Both the position numbers and the translations under genes were made by a program. This document shows positions 27,260 through 34,931 of a stretch of 64,000 nt of DNA, piece after piece. Within the stretch, counting starts at the first letter, position 1. Each line of letters begins with the position of its first letter. A model generated the notes under the pieces. It saw nothing but the letters and a program-made list of their open reading frames with translations. It was not told where the DNA came from and searched no databases. The stretch is from Parabacteroides massiliensis. Its GTDB lineage: Bacteria; Bacteroidota; Bacteroidia; Bacteroidales; Tannerellaceae. The DNA is taken from contig NZ_LT700192.1 of assembly GCF_900155425.1 (NCBI RefSeq), forward strand, positions 204,243-268,242, in the 5' to 3' direction.

Positions 27260-28279
27260 TTAATTGGCTGACTCAAACTGTCTCAGGAAACGAACATCGT
27301 TTTCAGAGAACATGCGTAAGTCTTTTACTTGGTATTTCAGGTTTGTTATACGCTCGATCCCCATTCCTAAAGCATAACCGGAATATACTTTGCTGTCGAT
27401 ACCGCAGTTTTCAAGTACATTCGGATCAACCATACCGCAACCGAGGATTTCAACCCAACCGGTTCCTTTACAGAACGGGCAACCTTTTCCTCCGCAGATA
27501 TTACAGGAAATATCCATTTCGGCAGAAGGTTCGGTGAACGGGAAATAAGATGGACGCAAGCGGATTTTTGTATCAGCGCTGAACATTTCTTTGGCAAAAA
27601 ACAGCAATGCTTGTTTCAAGTCGGCAAAAGAAACGTTTTTGTCCACATACAAGGCTTCTACCTGATGGAAGAAACAGTGGGCGCGATAGGAGATCGCTTC
27701 GTTACGATATACACGTCCCGGACAGATGATACGGATAGGAGGCTTTTGGTTCTCCATGACACGTGTCTGAACGGAAGAAGTATGTGTACGAAGCAATACG
27801 TCCGGATTATGTTGGATAAAGAAAGTATCCTGCATGTCACGGGCCGGGTGGTCTTCTGCAAAGTTCAGAGAAGAGAACACATGCCAGTCGTCTTCGATTT
27901 CCGGTCCTTCAGCAATGCTGAATCCTAAACGTCCGAAGATGTCGCAGATTTCTTTCTTTACGAGCGAAAGCGGGTGGCGGGTACCTAATTCGATAGGATA
28001 GGCTGTACGGGTGAGATCGATGTCATCGTTCGTCGTCTGTACATTTTCAAAGCTGGCTTTCAGCTCGTTTATCCTATTTTGGGCTGCCTCTTTCAGTTTG
28101 TTGAGGTGCTGGCCGACTTCACGCTTCTGATCTGCCGCCACATTGCGGAAATCGTTCATCAGCAAAGATATTTCACCTTTTTTGCTGAGGTATTTAATGC
28201 GTAATGCTTCCAGTTCTTCTGCGTTTGCCGCTTTCAGGTTCTCTACTTCCTTAAGCAGAGCGTTAATCTTATTGATCAT
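27260..28279 (-). CDS. pheS: Phenylalanyl-tRNA synthetase alpha subunit
   Basis: Catalytic subunit of the alpha2-beta2 PheRS. It has an N-terminal coiled-coil (1-85), class II motifs (motif 2 in the RTHTSSVQTRVMENQ region, motif 3 GMGIERI near the end) and a phenylalanine pocket segment; a CXXC..CXXC segment (ISCNICGGKGCPFCKGTG, about residues 257-274) is a zinc-like insert common in bacterial PheS. 339 residues, standard length. It has a clear promoter at 28306-28336 and probably leads crcB, nth and the 25239 gene. Confidence 0.96.
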   Translation of the reverse strand: MINKINALLKEVENLKAANAEELEALRIKYLSKKGEISLLMNDFRNVAADQKREVGQHLNKLKEAAQNRINELKASFENVQTTNDDIDLTRTAYPIELGTRHPLSLVKKEICDIFGRLGFSIAEGPEIEDDWHVFSSLNFAEDHPARDMQDTFFIQHNPDVLLRTHTSSVQTRVMENQKPPIRIICPGRVYRNEAISYRAHCFFHQVEALYVDKNVSFADLKQALLFFAKEMFSADTKIRLRPSYFPFTEPSAEMDISCNICGGKGCPFCKGTGWVEILGCGMVDPNVLENCGIDSKVYSGYALGMGIERITNLKYQVKDLRMFSENDVRFLRQFESAN

Positions 28280-28305
28280 TTCTAATCATTTTTATTTTCA
28301 ACGTG

Positions 28306-28336
28306 CAAATTTACTCCTTTCTTTGAATACTGCAAC
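28306..28336 (-). promoter_or_regulatory. Promoter of pheS
   Basis: On the minus strand GTTG (28336-28333), 19-nt spacer, TAAATTTG (28313-28306). Transcription would start close to 28300, about 20 nt before the pheS ATG. Confidence 0.65.
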
Positions 28337-28370
28337 CGATTATGGCGGTTTTTTTTCGAGGTTGTTCTTC

Positions 28371-29303
28371 TTACCGCTTCCTTCCGATCGGCAATCGGGG
28401 AAAGAGCTTCCTGAAACGGATCAAATGGCTCGTGATGTTGCTGCCGGCAATGATGATCGTCACGGCGAGAATGATCAATAGTATTCCGCAACCGATCCTC
28501 AGTGTCAAAGCTTCGCCAAAGACGGCAACTCCGATAAATACGGCCGTGGCCGGTTCGAGTGCTCCCAGTATGGCGGTCGGTGTCGAACCTATATATTGTA
28601 CGGCACTGGTTGTACAGAGGAATGAAATGGCGGTAGGGAAGACAGCGAGCGCGATCAGATTTCCCCAAAGATACCATTTGTCCACAATATAAAGGTCTTT
28701 ACCGAATCCGACACGGACAAAAAACAGAGATACGCCGAAAAGCAGTATATAAAAAGTCAGCGGGAGCGTAGCCACGTTTTTCAGTGTCGACTGGTTTACA
28801 CCTATTATATATATGGCATAGGACAAGGCCGAGGCCATAACCAGCATAACGCCGGTAAGATTGAGCGTCGTGCCGTCGCTGCTTTTATAGAGCAGGCCGA
28901 TACCTGCCAGTGCCAGTAAGATGCAAAAGATAGTTTGCCCGGTCAGTTTCTCCTTGAATACAAGTGCCATGATCAGTGCGACCATGATCGGGTAGACGAA
29001 AAGAAGTGTTGAGGCAATCCCGACTTCCATATAATTATAGCTTAGGAACAGGGACAGTGAAGAAATGGCGACCAGCAGCCCCATGATAATCAGTGGAATT
29101 ATTGCTTTATGTTCTACTTTGAAACTTCTCCCTCTGCCTTTAATCATCATGCCGAGTATGGGAATAGCAAACAGATACCTGAAAAAAAGAACCGAATCAG
29201 GATCCATACCGTCTTTATACAGTGGAAGGGCAAACAACGGGTTCGTCCCGTAAGTCGCGGCGGCGATCGCTCCTAAAAAATATCCTTTTACTTTAGCATT
29301 CAT
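28371..29303 (-). CDS. EamA/DMT-family transporter
   Basis: Inner-membrane protein of 310 residues with ten transmembrane helices arranged as two EamA repeats (first at about 7-140, second at about 150-295, e.g. GSTPTAILGALEPATAVFIG). Drug/metabolite transporter superfamily members export amino acids, purines or other metabolites; the substrate cannot be inferred here. TACATTTG on the minus strand at 29331-29324 is a likely -7 box. It is separated from pheS by about 90 bp that contain the pheS promoter, so it is its own unit. Confidence 0.88.
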   Translation of the reverse strand: MNAKVKGYFLGAIAAATYGTNPLFALPLYKDGMDPDSVLFFRYLFAIPILGMMIKGRGRSFKVEHKAIIPLIIMGLLVAISSLSLFLSYNYMEVGIASTLLFVYPIMVALIMALVFKEKLTGQTIFCILLALAGIGLLYKSSDGTTLNLTGVMLVMASALSYAIYIIGVNQSTLKNVATLPLTFYILLFGVSLFFVRVGFGKDLYIVDKWYLWGNLIALAVFPTAISFLCTTSAVQYIGSTPTAILGALEPATAVFIGVAVFGEALTLRIGCGILLIILAVTIIIAGSNITSHLIRFRKLFPRLPIGRKR

Positions 29304-29323
29304 CTCATGTAGAATTTGGGGTG

Positions 29324-29331
29324 CAAATGTA
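29324..29331 (-). promoter_or_regulatory. Promoter -7 element for the EamA permease
   Basis: TACATTTG on the minus strand, 20 nt before the start codon; no good -33 box. Confidence 0.45.
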
Positions 29332-29453
29332 ATATATATTGTGTTTTTTTGTCCTGTTGGAAACTATAAAAAAACACAACAATTTTACAATAACCCCTGT
29401 AAAAAAGCGTATATCCGTATTTGTTTGATATTTAATGTATTATGCAATATCAT
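29332..29453. other. Intergenic stretch upstream of the NikR-like gene
   Basis: The 357-bp gap 29304-29660 between divergent genes holds the EamA promoter, the 55-nt repeat B (29454-29508) and an AT-rich leader with TATCTTTA at 29624-29631 as a possible -7 box of the regulator gene. A 76-codon plus-strand frame (29341-29571) is not convincing as a gene. Confidence 0.5.
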
Positions 29454-29508
29454 GTTTCTTAAAAAATATTACCCTATAGGGAATTTTGAAAAATATGGGG
29501 TAGAAAAC
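29454..29508 (+). repeat. Dispersed intergenic repeat, copy B
   Basis: Left arm of 22 nt (29454-29475, starting GTTTCTTAAAAAATATTACC), 19-nt spacer (29476-29494) and right arm ATGGGGTAGAAAAC (29495-29508). Both arms are identical to copy A at 69-15 on the other strand, the spacer is about one-third identical. In this copy the end of the left arm and the spacer form ACCCTATAGGG, a near palindrome, that copy A lacks. Confidence 0.6.
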
Positions 29509-29660
29509 TCAATTTCATGCCCTATTGTTTCGATTTGGACCAATGGGTATTGTGAGATAGATTACAATTAGGTACAACAAATAAAGTATCGGAAAAGATT
29601 TTACAAATAATTGAAAAATGTACTATCTTTACGCCCGAAAGTTCAATAAAAAAACTGTAT

Positions 29661-30062
29661 ATGTCTTTAAAGCGTTTTGGAGTCTCTTTAGAAGATAACC
29701 TGCTGGAATCTTTGGACCAATATGTGAACGAGAATGGTTTTGCCAATCGTTCGCAGGCTATCCGTTTTCTGGTGGAGAAAAATGTCGCTGAAAAGAAATG
29801 GCAGTGTAATCATATCGTGGCAGGTACGATTATCCTTATGTACGACCAGGTAAAAAAGGAAATTACTTCCCGGATTGCCGATATCCAACAAAATTATCAG
29901 GATGTAATCTTATCCTCTTCCCAATATTATGTGAACCGGAATTTTTGTCTGCACATCGCGACCGTGATGGGTACGGCTTACCGTTTGACTGAACTGTCGG
30001 ACCGGTTGACTACGATAAAGGGACTTAAACATGGCAAGTTGGTTATGAGTCGGGCGGATTAG
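29661..30062 (+). CDS. NikR-family transcriptional regulator lacking the nickel-site histidines
   Basis: A 133-residue ribbon-helix-helix regulator: N-terminal RHH domain (2-45, LKRFGVSLEDNLLESLDQYV) and a C-terminal ACT-like tetramerisation domain (53-133, HIVAGTIILMYDQ to GLKHGKLVMS). In a gap-free alignment with E. coli NikR (from memory) the high-affinity nickel ligands H76, H87 and H89 correspond to Q77, Q88 and Y90 here; only the cysteine (C96) remains, and the neighbouring histidine-rich stretch has become QQNYQD. The fold is clear, but nickel sensing in the usual way is unlikely. It lies 89 bp upstream of a TonB-dependent receptor on the same strand, which is the obvious candidate target. 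It could sense another ligand or act without metal. Confidence 0.88.
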   Translation: MSLKRFGVSLEDNLLESLDQYVNENGFANRSQAIRFLVEKNVAEKKWQCNHIVAGTIILMYDQVKKEITSRIADIQQNYQDVILSSSQYYVNRNFCLHIATVMGTAYRLTELSDRLTTIKGLKHGKLVMSRAD

Positions 30063-30084
30063 ATATATTTTTTACCTGTATGGT

Positions 30085-30116
30085 AGCACGAATTATAAAA
30101 AGCGTAACACGATTAA
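30085..30116 (+). promoter_or_regulatory. Candidate operator before the TonB receptor
   Basis: Two similar 11-mers, AGCACGAATTA (30085-30095) and AACACGATTAA (30106-30116), begin 21 bp apart, two helical turns. They lie between the NikR-like gene and its putative target. Unverified; the direct-repeat form differs from the inverted GTATGA/TCATAC operator of E. coli NikR. Confidence 0.25.
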
Positions 30117-30151
30117 GCGTCTAACAATAGTAATTTAAATATAGAAGAGAA

Positions 30152-32035
30152 ATGAAAAAAGTAATTTTACTTGCCTCCGGGCTTTTGTGCAGTTCTCTGG
30201 TTTTTGCAAATGACCCGGCTGTGATCGATAGCCTGATTAACTTGCAAGGGGTTGTGATTTCGGCCAACAAAGTACAGGTGAACCGAAGCAGTGTGCCGCT
30301 TACTATCTCGGTGATCGACCGCGACCAGATCGAAGCGAGCAGCGAATCGGCATTGTTGCCGGTACTCTCTCAGCATGTTCCCGGATTGTTTGTGACACAA
30401 AAAGGGATTACCGGTTTTGGCGTTTCGGCAGGAGCGGCAGGAACGGTGAATATTCGCGGGGTAGGAAGCGGAAATAAGGTTTTGATGTTGTTCGACGGAC
30501 AACCGCAATGGGCCGGAGTGTTCGGACATTCTCTGCCCGATACCTATGTGGCCTCGGATGTAGAGCGCGTGGAAGTGATCCGCGGCCCCGGATCTTTACT
30601 GTATGGTTCCAATGCGATGGGAGGGGTTGTCAATATCATTACCCGTCATCATAAACAGGAAGGGCGGCGTACGCAGGCGCGTGTGATGTATGGCTCTTAC
30701 AATACGCAAAAATATATGGTGAATAACGGCTTTAACGTTGGCAAATTCAGTAGCTTTATCTCGATAAATCATGATCGAACCGACGGGCATCGGCCAAATT
30801 CGGATTTCAACATCACAAATGGTTTCGCTAACTTAGGATATGCTTTCAATGAGCATTATAAGGTGACAGGAGATGTCAGCCTTGCCAAGTCGAAGTTTCA
30901 AAATCCCGGTAAAACATATGAGCCTGTTATAGACAATAAAATGGATATTTTGCGTGGAACAGCCTCGATGGCTCTGGAAAACAATCATGCTAAGATGAGT
31001 GGAGCCTTGCGTCTGTTCTATAACTGGGGTAACCATAAAATCAATGATGGCTACAAGCCGGGAGGAAATCCATTGACTTATCTTTTCCGTTCCGACGACC
31101 ACAACGTCGGAGTCCAATTGTATGAATCATTCCGTTTGTTCAAAGGTAATAACCTGACAGTCGGTGTGGATTATAAAAACTGGGGCGGACATGCTTGGAA
31201 TGATAATAATGATGGTACAAAAAATGAGTTAGTGGATAAAACGGTGAATGAAACGGCCGGATACGCCATCATGCAGCAAGAGCTTTTTGACATATTGAGC
31301 CTGAATGCCGGTGTCCGCTATGAACACAGCAGCACTTATGGAGGTGAATGGGTTCCGCAAGGAGGTGTTACGATACGTCCGTTTGAAGGAAATACGATCC
31401 GTGCATCTGTCTCCAAAGGATTCCGTAGCCCGAATATCCGCGAGATGTATATGTGGGGAGCTGCCAATCCTGATTTGAAACCTGAGAGTATGGTGAATTA
31501 TGAAATTGCTGTCGGACAGTCTTTTTTGGAAGGCGACTTGTACACTGAGTTGACGGCTTTCTTTATTGACGGGAAAGACATGATTTATTCCGAAAGCGTG
31601 AATGGGGACGGCAGACCTCCTTATAAGAATATGAATATAGGGACATTTACCAATAAGGGTATAGAGTTTGAAGCTCGCTATCAGATTTGCAAGAATTTGA
31701 ATATGGACATGAACTATAGTTATTTGCACATGAGCAAACCCATTCCGGGAGCACCGGGACATAAGCTCTATGCAGGTGCCACCTACACGCCGGGGCGTTT
31801 CACCTTGAACGTGAATGTGCAGTCCGTCTTTGATTTGTATACAGATACGAGTTGTTCCAAGAAAGAGGATTTTACGACTTTGAATGCGAAGGCAGCTTAT
31901 CGCTTCGGTACACGAGACAAAGGACTGAACCTCTTTGTGAAAGGCGAAAACCTGACGGCAACCCGCTATACGATTAATGATGGTTTCCCGATGCCGAAAG
32001 CGATCTTCATGGGAGGAATCGATGTCACTTTCTAA
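30152..32035 (+). CDS. TonB-dependent outer-membrane receptor
   Basis: Energised uptake channel of 627 residues: signal peptide (MKKVILLASGLLCSSLVFA), a TonB-box-like region (LQGVVISANK), plug domain (about 35-165, VPLTISVIDRDQIEASSESA, GTVNIRGVGSGNKVLMLFDG, GSLLYGSNAMGGVVNIIT) and a 22-strand-type barrel ending in an aromatic residue (..GGIDVTF). It lacks the N-terminal carboxypeptidase-D-like domain and SusD partner of glycan transporters, so it is closer to metal-chelate, siderophore or corrinoid receptors (BtuB/CirA/FrpB style). The NikR-like regulator upstream and two corrinoid genes downstream suggest metal-complex or cobamide uptake, but the ligand is not shown. Confidence 0.88.
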   Translation: MKKVILLASGLLCSSLVFANDPAVIDSLINLQGVVISANKVQVNRSSVPLTISVIDRDQIEASSESALLPVLSQHVPGLFVTQKGITGFGVSAGAAGTVNIRGVGSGNKVLMLFDGQPQWAGVFGHSLPDTYVASDVERVEVIRGPGSLLYGSNAMGGVVNIITRHHKQEGRRTQARVMYGSYNTQKYMVNNGFNVGKFSSFISINHDRTDGHRPNSDFNITNGFANLGYAFNEHYKVTGDVSLAKSKFQNPGKTYEPVIDNKMDILRGTASMALENNHAKMSGALRLFYNWGNHKINDGYKPGGNPLTYLFRSDDHNVGVQLYESFRLFKGNNLTVGVDYKNWGGHAWNDNNDGTKNELVDKTVNETAGYAIMQQELFDILSLNAGVRYEHSSTYGGEWVPQGGVTIRPFEGNTIRASVSKGFRSPNIREMYMWGAANPDLKPESMVNYEIAVGQSFLEGDLYTELTAFFIDGKDMIYSESVNGDGRPPYKNMNIGTFTNKGIEFEARYQICKNLNMDMNYSYLHMSKPIPGAPGHKLYAGATYTPGRFTLNVNVQSVFDLYTDTSCSKKEDFTTLNAKAAYRFGTRDKGLNLFVKGENLTATRYTINDGFPMPKAIFMGGIDVTF

Positions 32036-32045
32036 ACATTTTGTA

Positions 32046-32053
32046 TACCTTTG
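32046..32053 (+). promoter_or_regulatory. Promoter -7 element for panB
   Basis: TACCTTTG matches TAnnTTTG, 10 bp after the TonB receptor stop and 29 nt before panB. It suggests that panB and the following corrinoid genes can be transcribed independently of the receptor. Confidence 0.5.
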
Positions 32054-32081
32054 CGTCCTGTAACATTTAATAAAAATCATT

Positions 32082-32909
32082 ATGTCAGTTGCAAAGAGGG
32101 ATTTAGAGGATAATAGAAAGGTGACCACACGTCGTCTGATTGAAATGAAACAACGTGGTGAGAAAATCTCCATGTTGACTGCCTACGATTATTCGATGGC
32201 TCAACTGATCGATCAGGCCGGTATGGATGTCATATTGGTAGGCGATTCGGCTTCCAACGTAATGGCCGGTAATGTAACGACATTGCCGATCACGCTCGAC
32301 CAGATGATCTATCATGGCAAATCGGTCATGAAAGCGGTAAAGCGAGCCTTGGTTGTAGTGGACCTGCCTTTTGGTAGCTATCAAGGTAACTCGAAGGAAG
32401 CGTTAGCTTCGGCTATCCGCGTGATGAAGGAAACGCATGCGGATTGCATCAAGCTTGAAGGCGGTTCTGAAATTCGGGAATCTATCGAACGTATTCTGTG
32501 TGCGGGTATTCCTGTCATGGGACATCTGGGATTGACGCCTCAGTCCATCAATAAATTCGGTACATACACGGTTCGTGCCCGTGAGGAAGCGGAAGCGAAG
32601 AAGTTGATTGCAGATGCTCATCTGTTGGAAGAGATCGGTTGTTTCGGCATCGTGTTGGAAAAAATTCCGGCAGCTTTGGCTGCACAGGTCGCTTCCGAGC
32701 TGACGATTCCGATTATCGGTATCGGTGCCGGCGGAGGTGTGGACGGGCAGGTGCTGGTTATGCATGACATGTTAGGAATCAATCAGGGATTTTCTCCCCG
32801 TTTCTTGCGCCGTTATGCGAATCTGGCAGAAGATATCACCCGTGCCGTACAGGCATATATTGAAGATGTGAAGACGCAAGATTTCCCGAACGAGAAAGAA
32901 CAATATTAA
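32082..32909 (+). CDS. panB: 3-methyl-2-oxobutanoate hydroxymethyltransferase
   Basis: First step of pantothenate and coenzyme A synthesis: adds a hydroxymethyl group from methylene-THF to 2-oxoisovalerate, in the cytoplasm. TIM-barrel protein with [34 protein letters not shown] (metal-binding aspartate) and [14 protein letters not shown]. The 275-residue length is standard. panC and panD are not adjacent. The cobyrinate synthase gene starts 2 bp after its stop, so they are translationally close. Confidence 0.96.
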   Translation: MSVAKRDLEDNRKVTTRRLIEMKQRGEKISMLTAYDYSMAQLIDQAGMDVILVGDSASNVMAGNVTTLPITLDQMIYHGKSVMKAVKRALVVVDLPFGSYQGNSKEALASAIRVMKETHADCIKLEGGSEIRESIERILCAGIPVMGHLGLTPQSINKFGTYTVRAREEAEAKKLIADAHLLEEIGCFGIVLEKIPAALAAQVASELTIPIIGIGAGGGVDGQVLVMHDMLGINQGFSPRFLRRYANLAEDITRAVQAYIEDVKTQDFPNEKEQY

Positions 32910-32911
32910 TA

Positions 32912-34252
32912 ATGTGCCAGTCCCATCTGTTGATCGGTGCAGCTTCATCAGGAAGCGGGAAAACAACTTTTACGCTCGGTTTGCTTCGTGCCTTGAAGAA
33001 CCGTTCGTTTAAGGTGCAGCCTTTCAAGTGCGGGCCGGACTATATCGACACGCGCCATCACAGGATGGCAGCCGGCAATCCGTCCGTGAACCTGGACCTC
33101 TTTATGATGTCAGAGGCACACGTGCGTGACTTGTATGCCAGCTACGCGGAAAAGGCGGATGTGGCGGTAGCCGAAGGCGTGATGGGACTGTTTGACGGGT
33201 ATGACGGCATGAAAGGAAGCAGCGCGGAAATCGCCTGTATGCTGAAAATGCCGGTAGTCCTGATAGTAAATGCAAAAAGTACGGCCTATTCGGTGGCTCC
33301 TTTATTGTACGGGTTCAAACATTTCAACAAGCAAGTACAGGTCGTAGGCGCCGTCTTTAATTTTGTCGCTTCCGAAAGTCATTATTCTTTTTTGAAACAG
33401 GCTTGTGAAGATGCCGGAGTCGAGGCATTGGGATATCTTCCCAAGTGTGCGGATGTGGAGATCCCCAGCCGCCATTTAGGGTTGTCTCTCGATGAAGATT
33501 TCTGCTTTGAGGAGTTTGCCGACCGTGTGGCGGAACTTGTCGAAAAGCATGTAAACATCGACCGGCTGCTGGAACTGACGAAACCGGTTGCGACAACTGC
33601 CGTTCCTATGTCCGCAGGTTGCCATATCTGTAAACGTGAGCCTTCTTTCCCGATTGCGGTAGCCCGTGATCCGGCATTCAATTTCGTGTATGAAGCGAAT
33701 ATCCGCTATCTGCATCATTTAGGAAAAGTTACTTATTTCAGCCCCTTGGCAGATGCTTCTTTACCGGAAGCCGGTTTCGTGTACCTTCCCGGAGGTTATC
33801 CTGAGCTATATCTTGCTGCTTTATCGGCAAACAAGCAGATGCTTCAATCCATTCGCCGGTATGTCGAGAATGGGGGAAAGTTGTTGGCCGAATGTGGCGG
33901 TATGATGTATCTATGTGATGAGATACGGGATAAAAATGGAGACGTTTATCCGATGGCTGGCGTGTTGCATCAGTCTGCAACAATGGAGAACATGAAGTTG
34001 CGTCTGGGATATCGTACCTTATTATGTAACGGAACTCGTCTGAAAGGGCATGAGTTCCACTATTCCCGTTTGGTGGAACAACAGAATCCGCTTCCGTCCT
34101 GTGCTGTCGCTTATACTGCCAAAGGCGTGGAAACGGATACTCCGCTTTATCATTATAAGAATGTTTGGGCCGGATATACGCATTTGTATTGGGCGGATCC
34201 GGCCGAAAACGAATGGTTTGTCAAATTTGTCATCGGTTCCGATACTATATAA
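32912..34252 (+). CDS. cbiA: Cobyrinate a,c-diamide synthase
   Basis: ATP-dependent amidation of the a and c side chains of cobyrinate using glutamine (corrin pathway). It has a P-loop domain at the N-terminus (GAASSGSGKTTF, about 9-20; KCGPDYIDTRHH) and a type I glutamine amidotransferase-like C-domain with the catalytic C328 in LLAECGGMMYLC, and YLPGGYPELY upstream. The 446-residue length is standard for CbiA/CobB. It sits between panB and an adenosyltransferase gene (13 bp after it), so the two corrinoid genes are probably co-transcribed. No other cobalamin synthesis gene is in the window, so I cannot tell de novo synthesis from salvage. Confidence 0.93.
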   Translation: MCQSHLLIGAASSGSGKTTFTLGLLRALKNRSFKVQPFKCGPDYIDTRHHRMAAGNPSVNLDLFMMSEAHVRDLYASYAEKADVAVAEGVMGLFDGYDGMKGSSAEIACMLKMPVVLIVNAKSTAYSVAPLLYGFKHFNKQVQVVGAVFNFVASESHYSFLKQACEDAGVEALGYLPKCADVEIPSRHLGLSLDEDFCFEEFADRVAELVEKHVNIDRLLELTKPVATTAVPMSAGCHICKREPSFPIAVARDPAFNFVYEANIRYLHHLGKVTYFSPLADASLPEAGFVYLPGGYPELYLAALSANKQMLQSIRRYVENGGKLLAECGGMMYLCDEIRDKNGDVYPMAGVLHQSATMENMKLRLGYRTLLCNGTRLKGHEFHYSRLVEQQNPLPSCAVAYTAKGVETDTPLYHYKNVWAGYTHLYWADPAENEWFVKFVIGSDTI

Positions 34253-34265
34253 ATAAGCGAGAAAG

Positions 34266-34844
34266 ATGAAGATATACACGCGTGGAGGAGATAAAGGCCG
34301 CACCGGAATTCACGGAGGCGAGCGGGTGGATAAAGACGATATCCGGATTGAAGCAAACGGAACGTTGGACGAGGTGAATGCCGAGATAGGCATTATCCGT
34401 GCATTGCTCCCGGCAGAACATGAATGGCAGGAGTTGCTGGGTAAAATACAAATGGAGATGATGGCTGTGATGTCGCATGTGGCGACTCCGTCTGTTATTC
34501 GTGATAAAAATCCGAACAAAATATCCGAAGATATAGTCCTTGTTTGTGAGGAACAGATCGATGCCCTGTCGGCGAAGATGGAAGATAACGGTTACTTTAT
34601 CCTGCCTGGCGGCTCTTTGGTCTCCGCTCACTTGCAGTTGGCCCGTACGATCGTACGCCGTGCCGAGCGCCGTCTGTGGACATTGAACCGGAAAGATCCG
34701 GTTTCGCCAAAGATCATGCAGTTCGTGAACCGCCTCTCCGATTTGTTTTTTACAATGGCGCGTTATGAAATGTTTAGCCAAGGGAATGCGGAGGAACGTT
34801 GGCAGTCGTTTTTGTACAAACGGAAAAAACAACACAATGCCTGA
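34266..34844 (+). CDS. PduO-type ATP:cob(I)alamin adenosyltransferase
   Basis: Transfers the adenosyl group of ATP to cob(I)alamin (or cob(I)yrinate a,c-diamide) to make the coenzyme form. It is of the PduO/MMAB type: YTRGGDKGRTGIHGG at the N-terminus, IEANGTLDEVNAEIG, and the conserved RTIVRRAERRLWTL helix. 192 residues, five-helix bundle. It is 13 bp downstream of cbiA. Human MMAB and bacterial PduO share this fold; CobA/EutT would look different. Confidence 0.93.
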   Translation: MKIYTRGGDKGRTGIHGGERVDKDDIRIEANGTLDEVNAEIGIIRALLPAEHEWQELLGKIQMEMMAVMSHVATPSVIRDKNPNKISEDIVLVCEEQIDALSAKMEDNGYFILPGGSLVSAHLQLARTIVRRAERRLWTLNRKDPVSPKIMQFVNRLSDLFFTMARYEMFSQGNAEERWQSFLYKRKKQHNA

Positions 34845-34871
34845 AGATGCCGAAAAAGAGATGTTCACATT

Positions 34872-34903
34872 TTTGTGAATACTGAAAGAATCTGTTATAT
34901 TTG
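34872..34903 (+). promoter_or_regulatory. Promoter of the 34932-39705 operon
   Basis: TTTG (34872-34875), 20-nt spacer and TATATTTG (34896-34903): a full consensus match. It would drive the M20 peptidase, helicase, deaminase and phosphorylase genes, whose gaps are -4 to 13 bp. Confidence 0.8.
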
Positions 34904-34931
34904 TATGCAAATGGCAAAATAGAAATATAAT

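Noticed and set aside
29341..29571. 76-codon plus-strand frame upstream of the NikR-like gene
   Set aside because: The frame is explained by the AT-rich repeat; implausible composition and no homology that I recognise.
30063..32081. Cobalamin riboswitch controlling the TonB receptor or panB
   Set aside because: No B12-box-like sequence was seen in the short 30063-30151 and 32036-32081 gaps, which are also too short for the full riboswitch.
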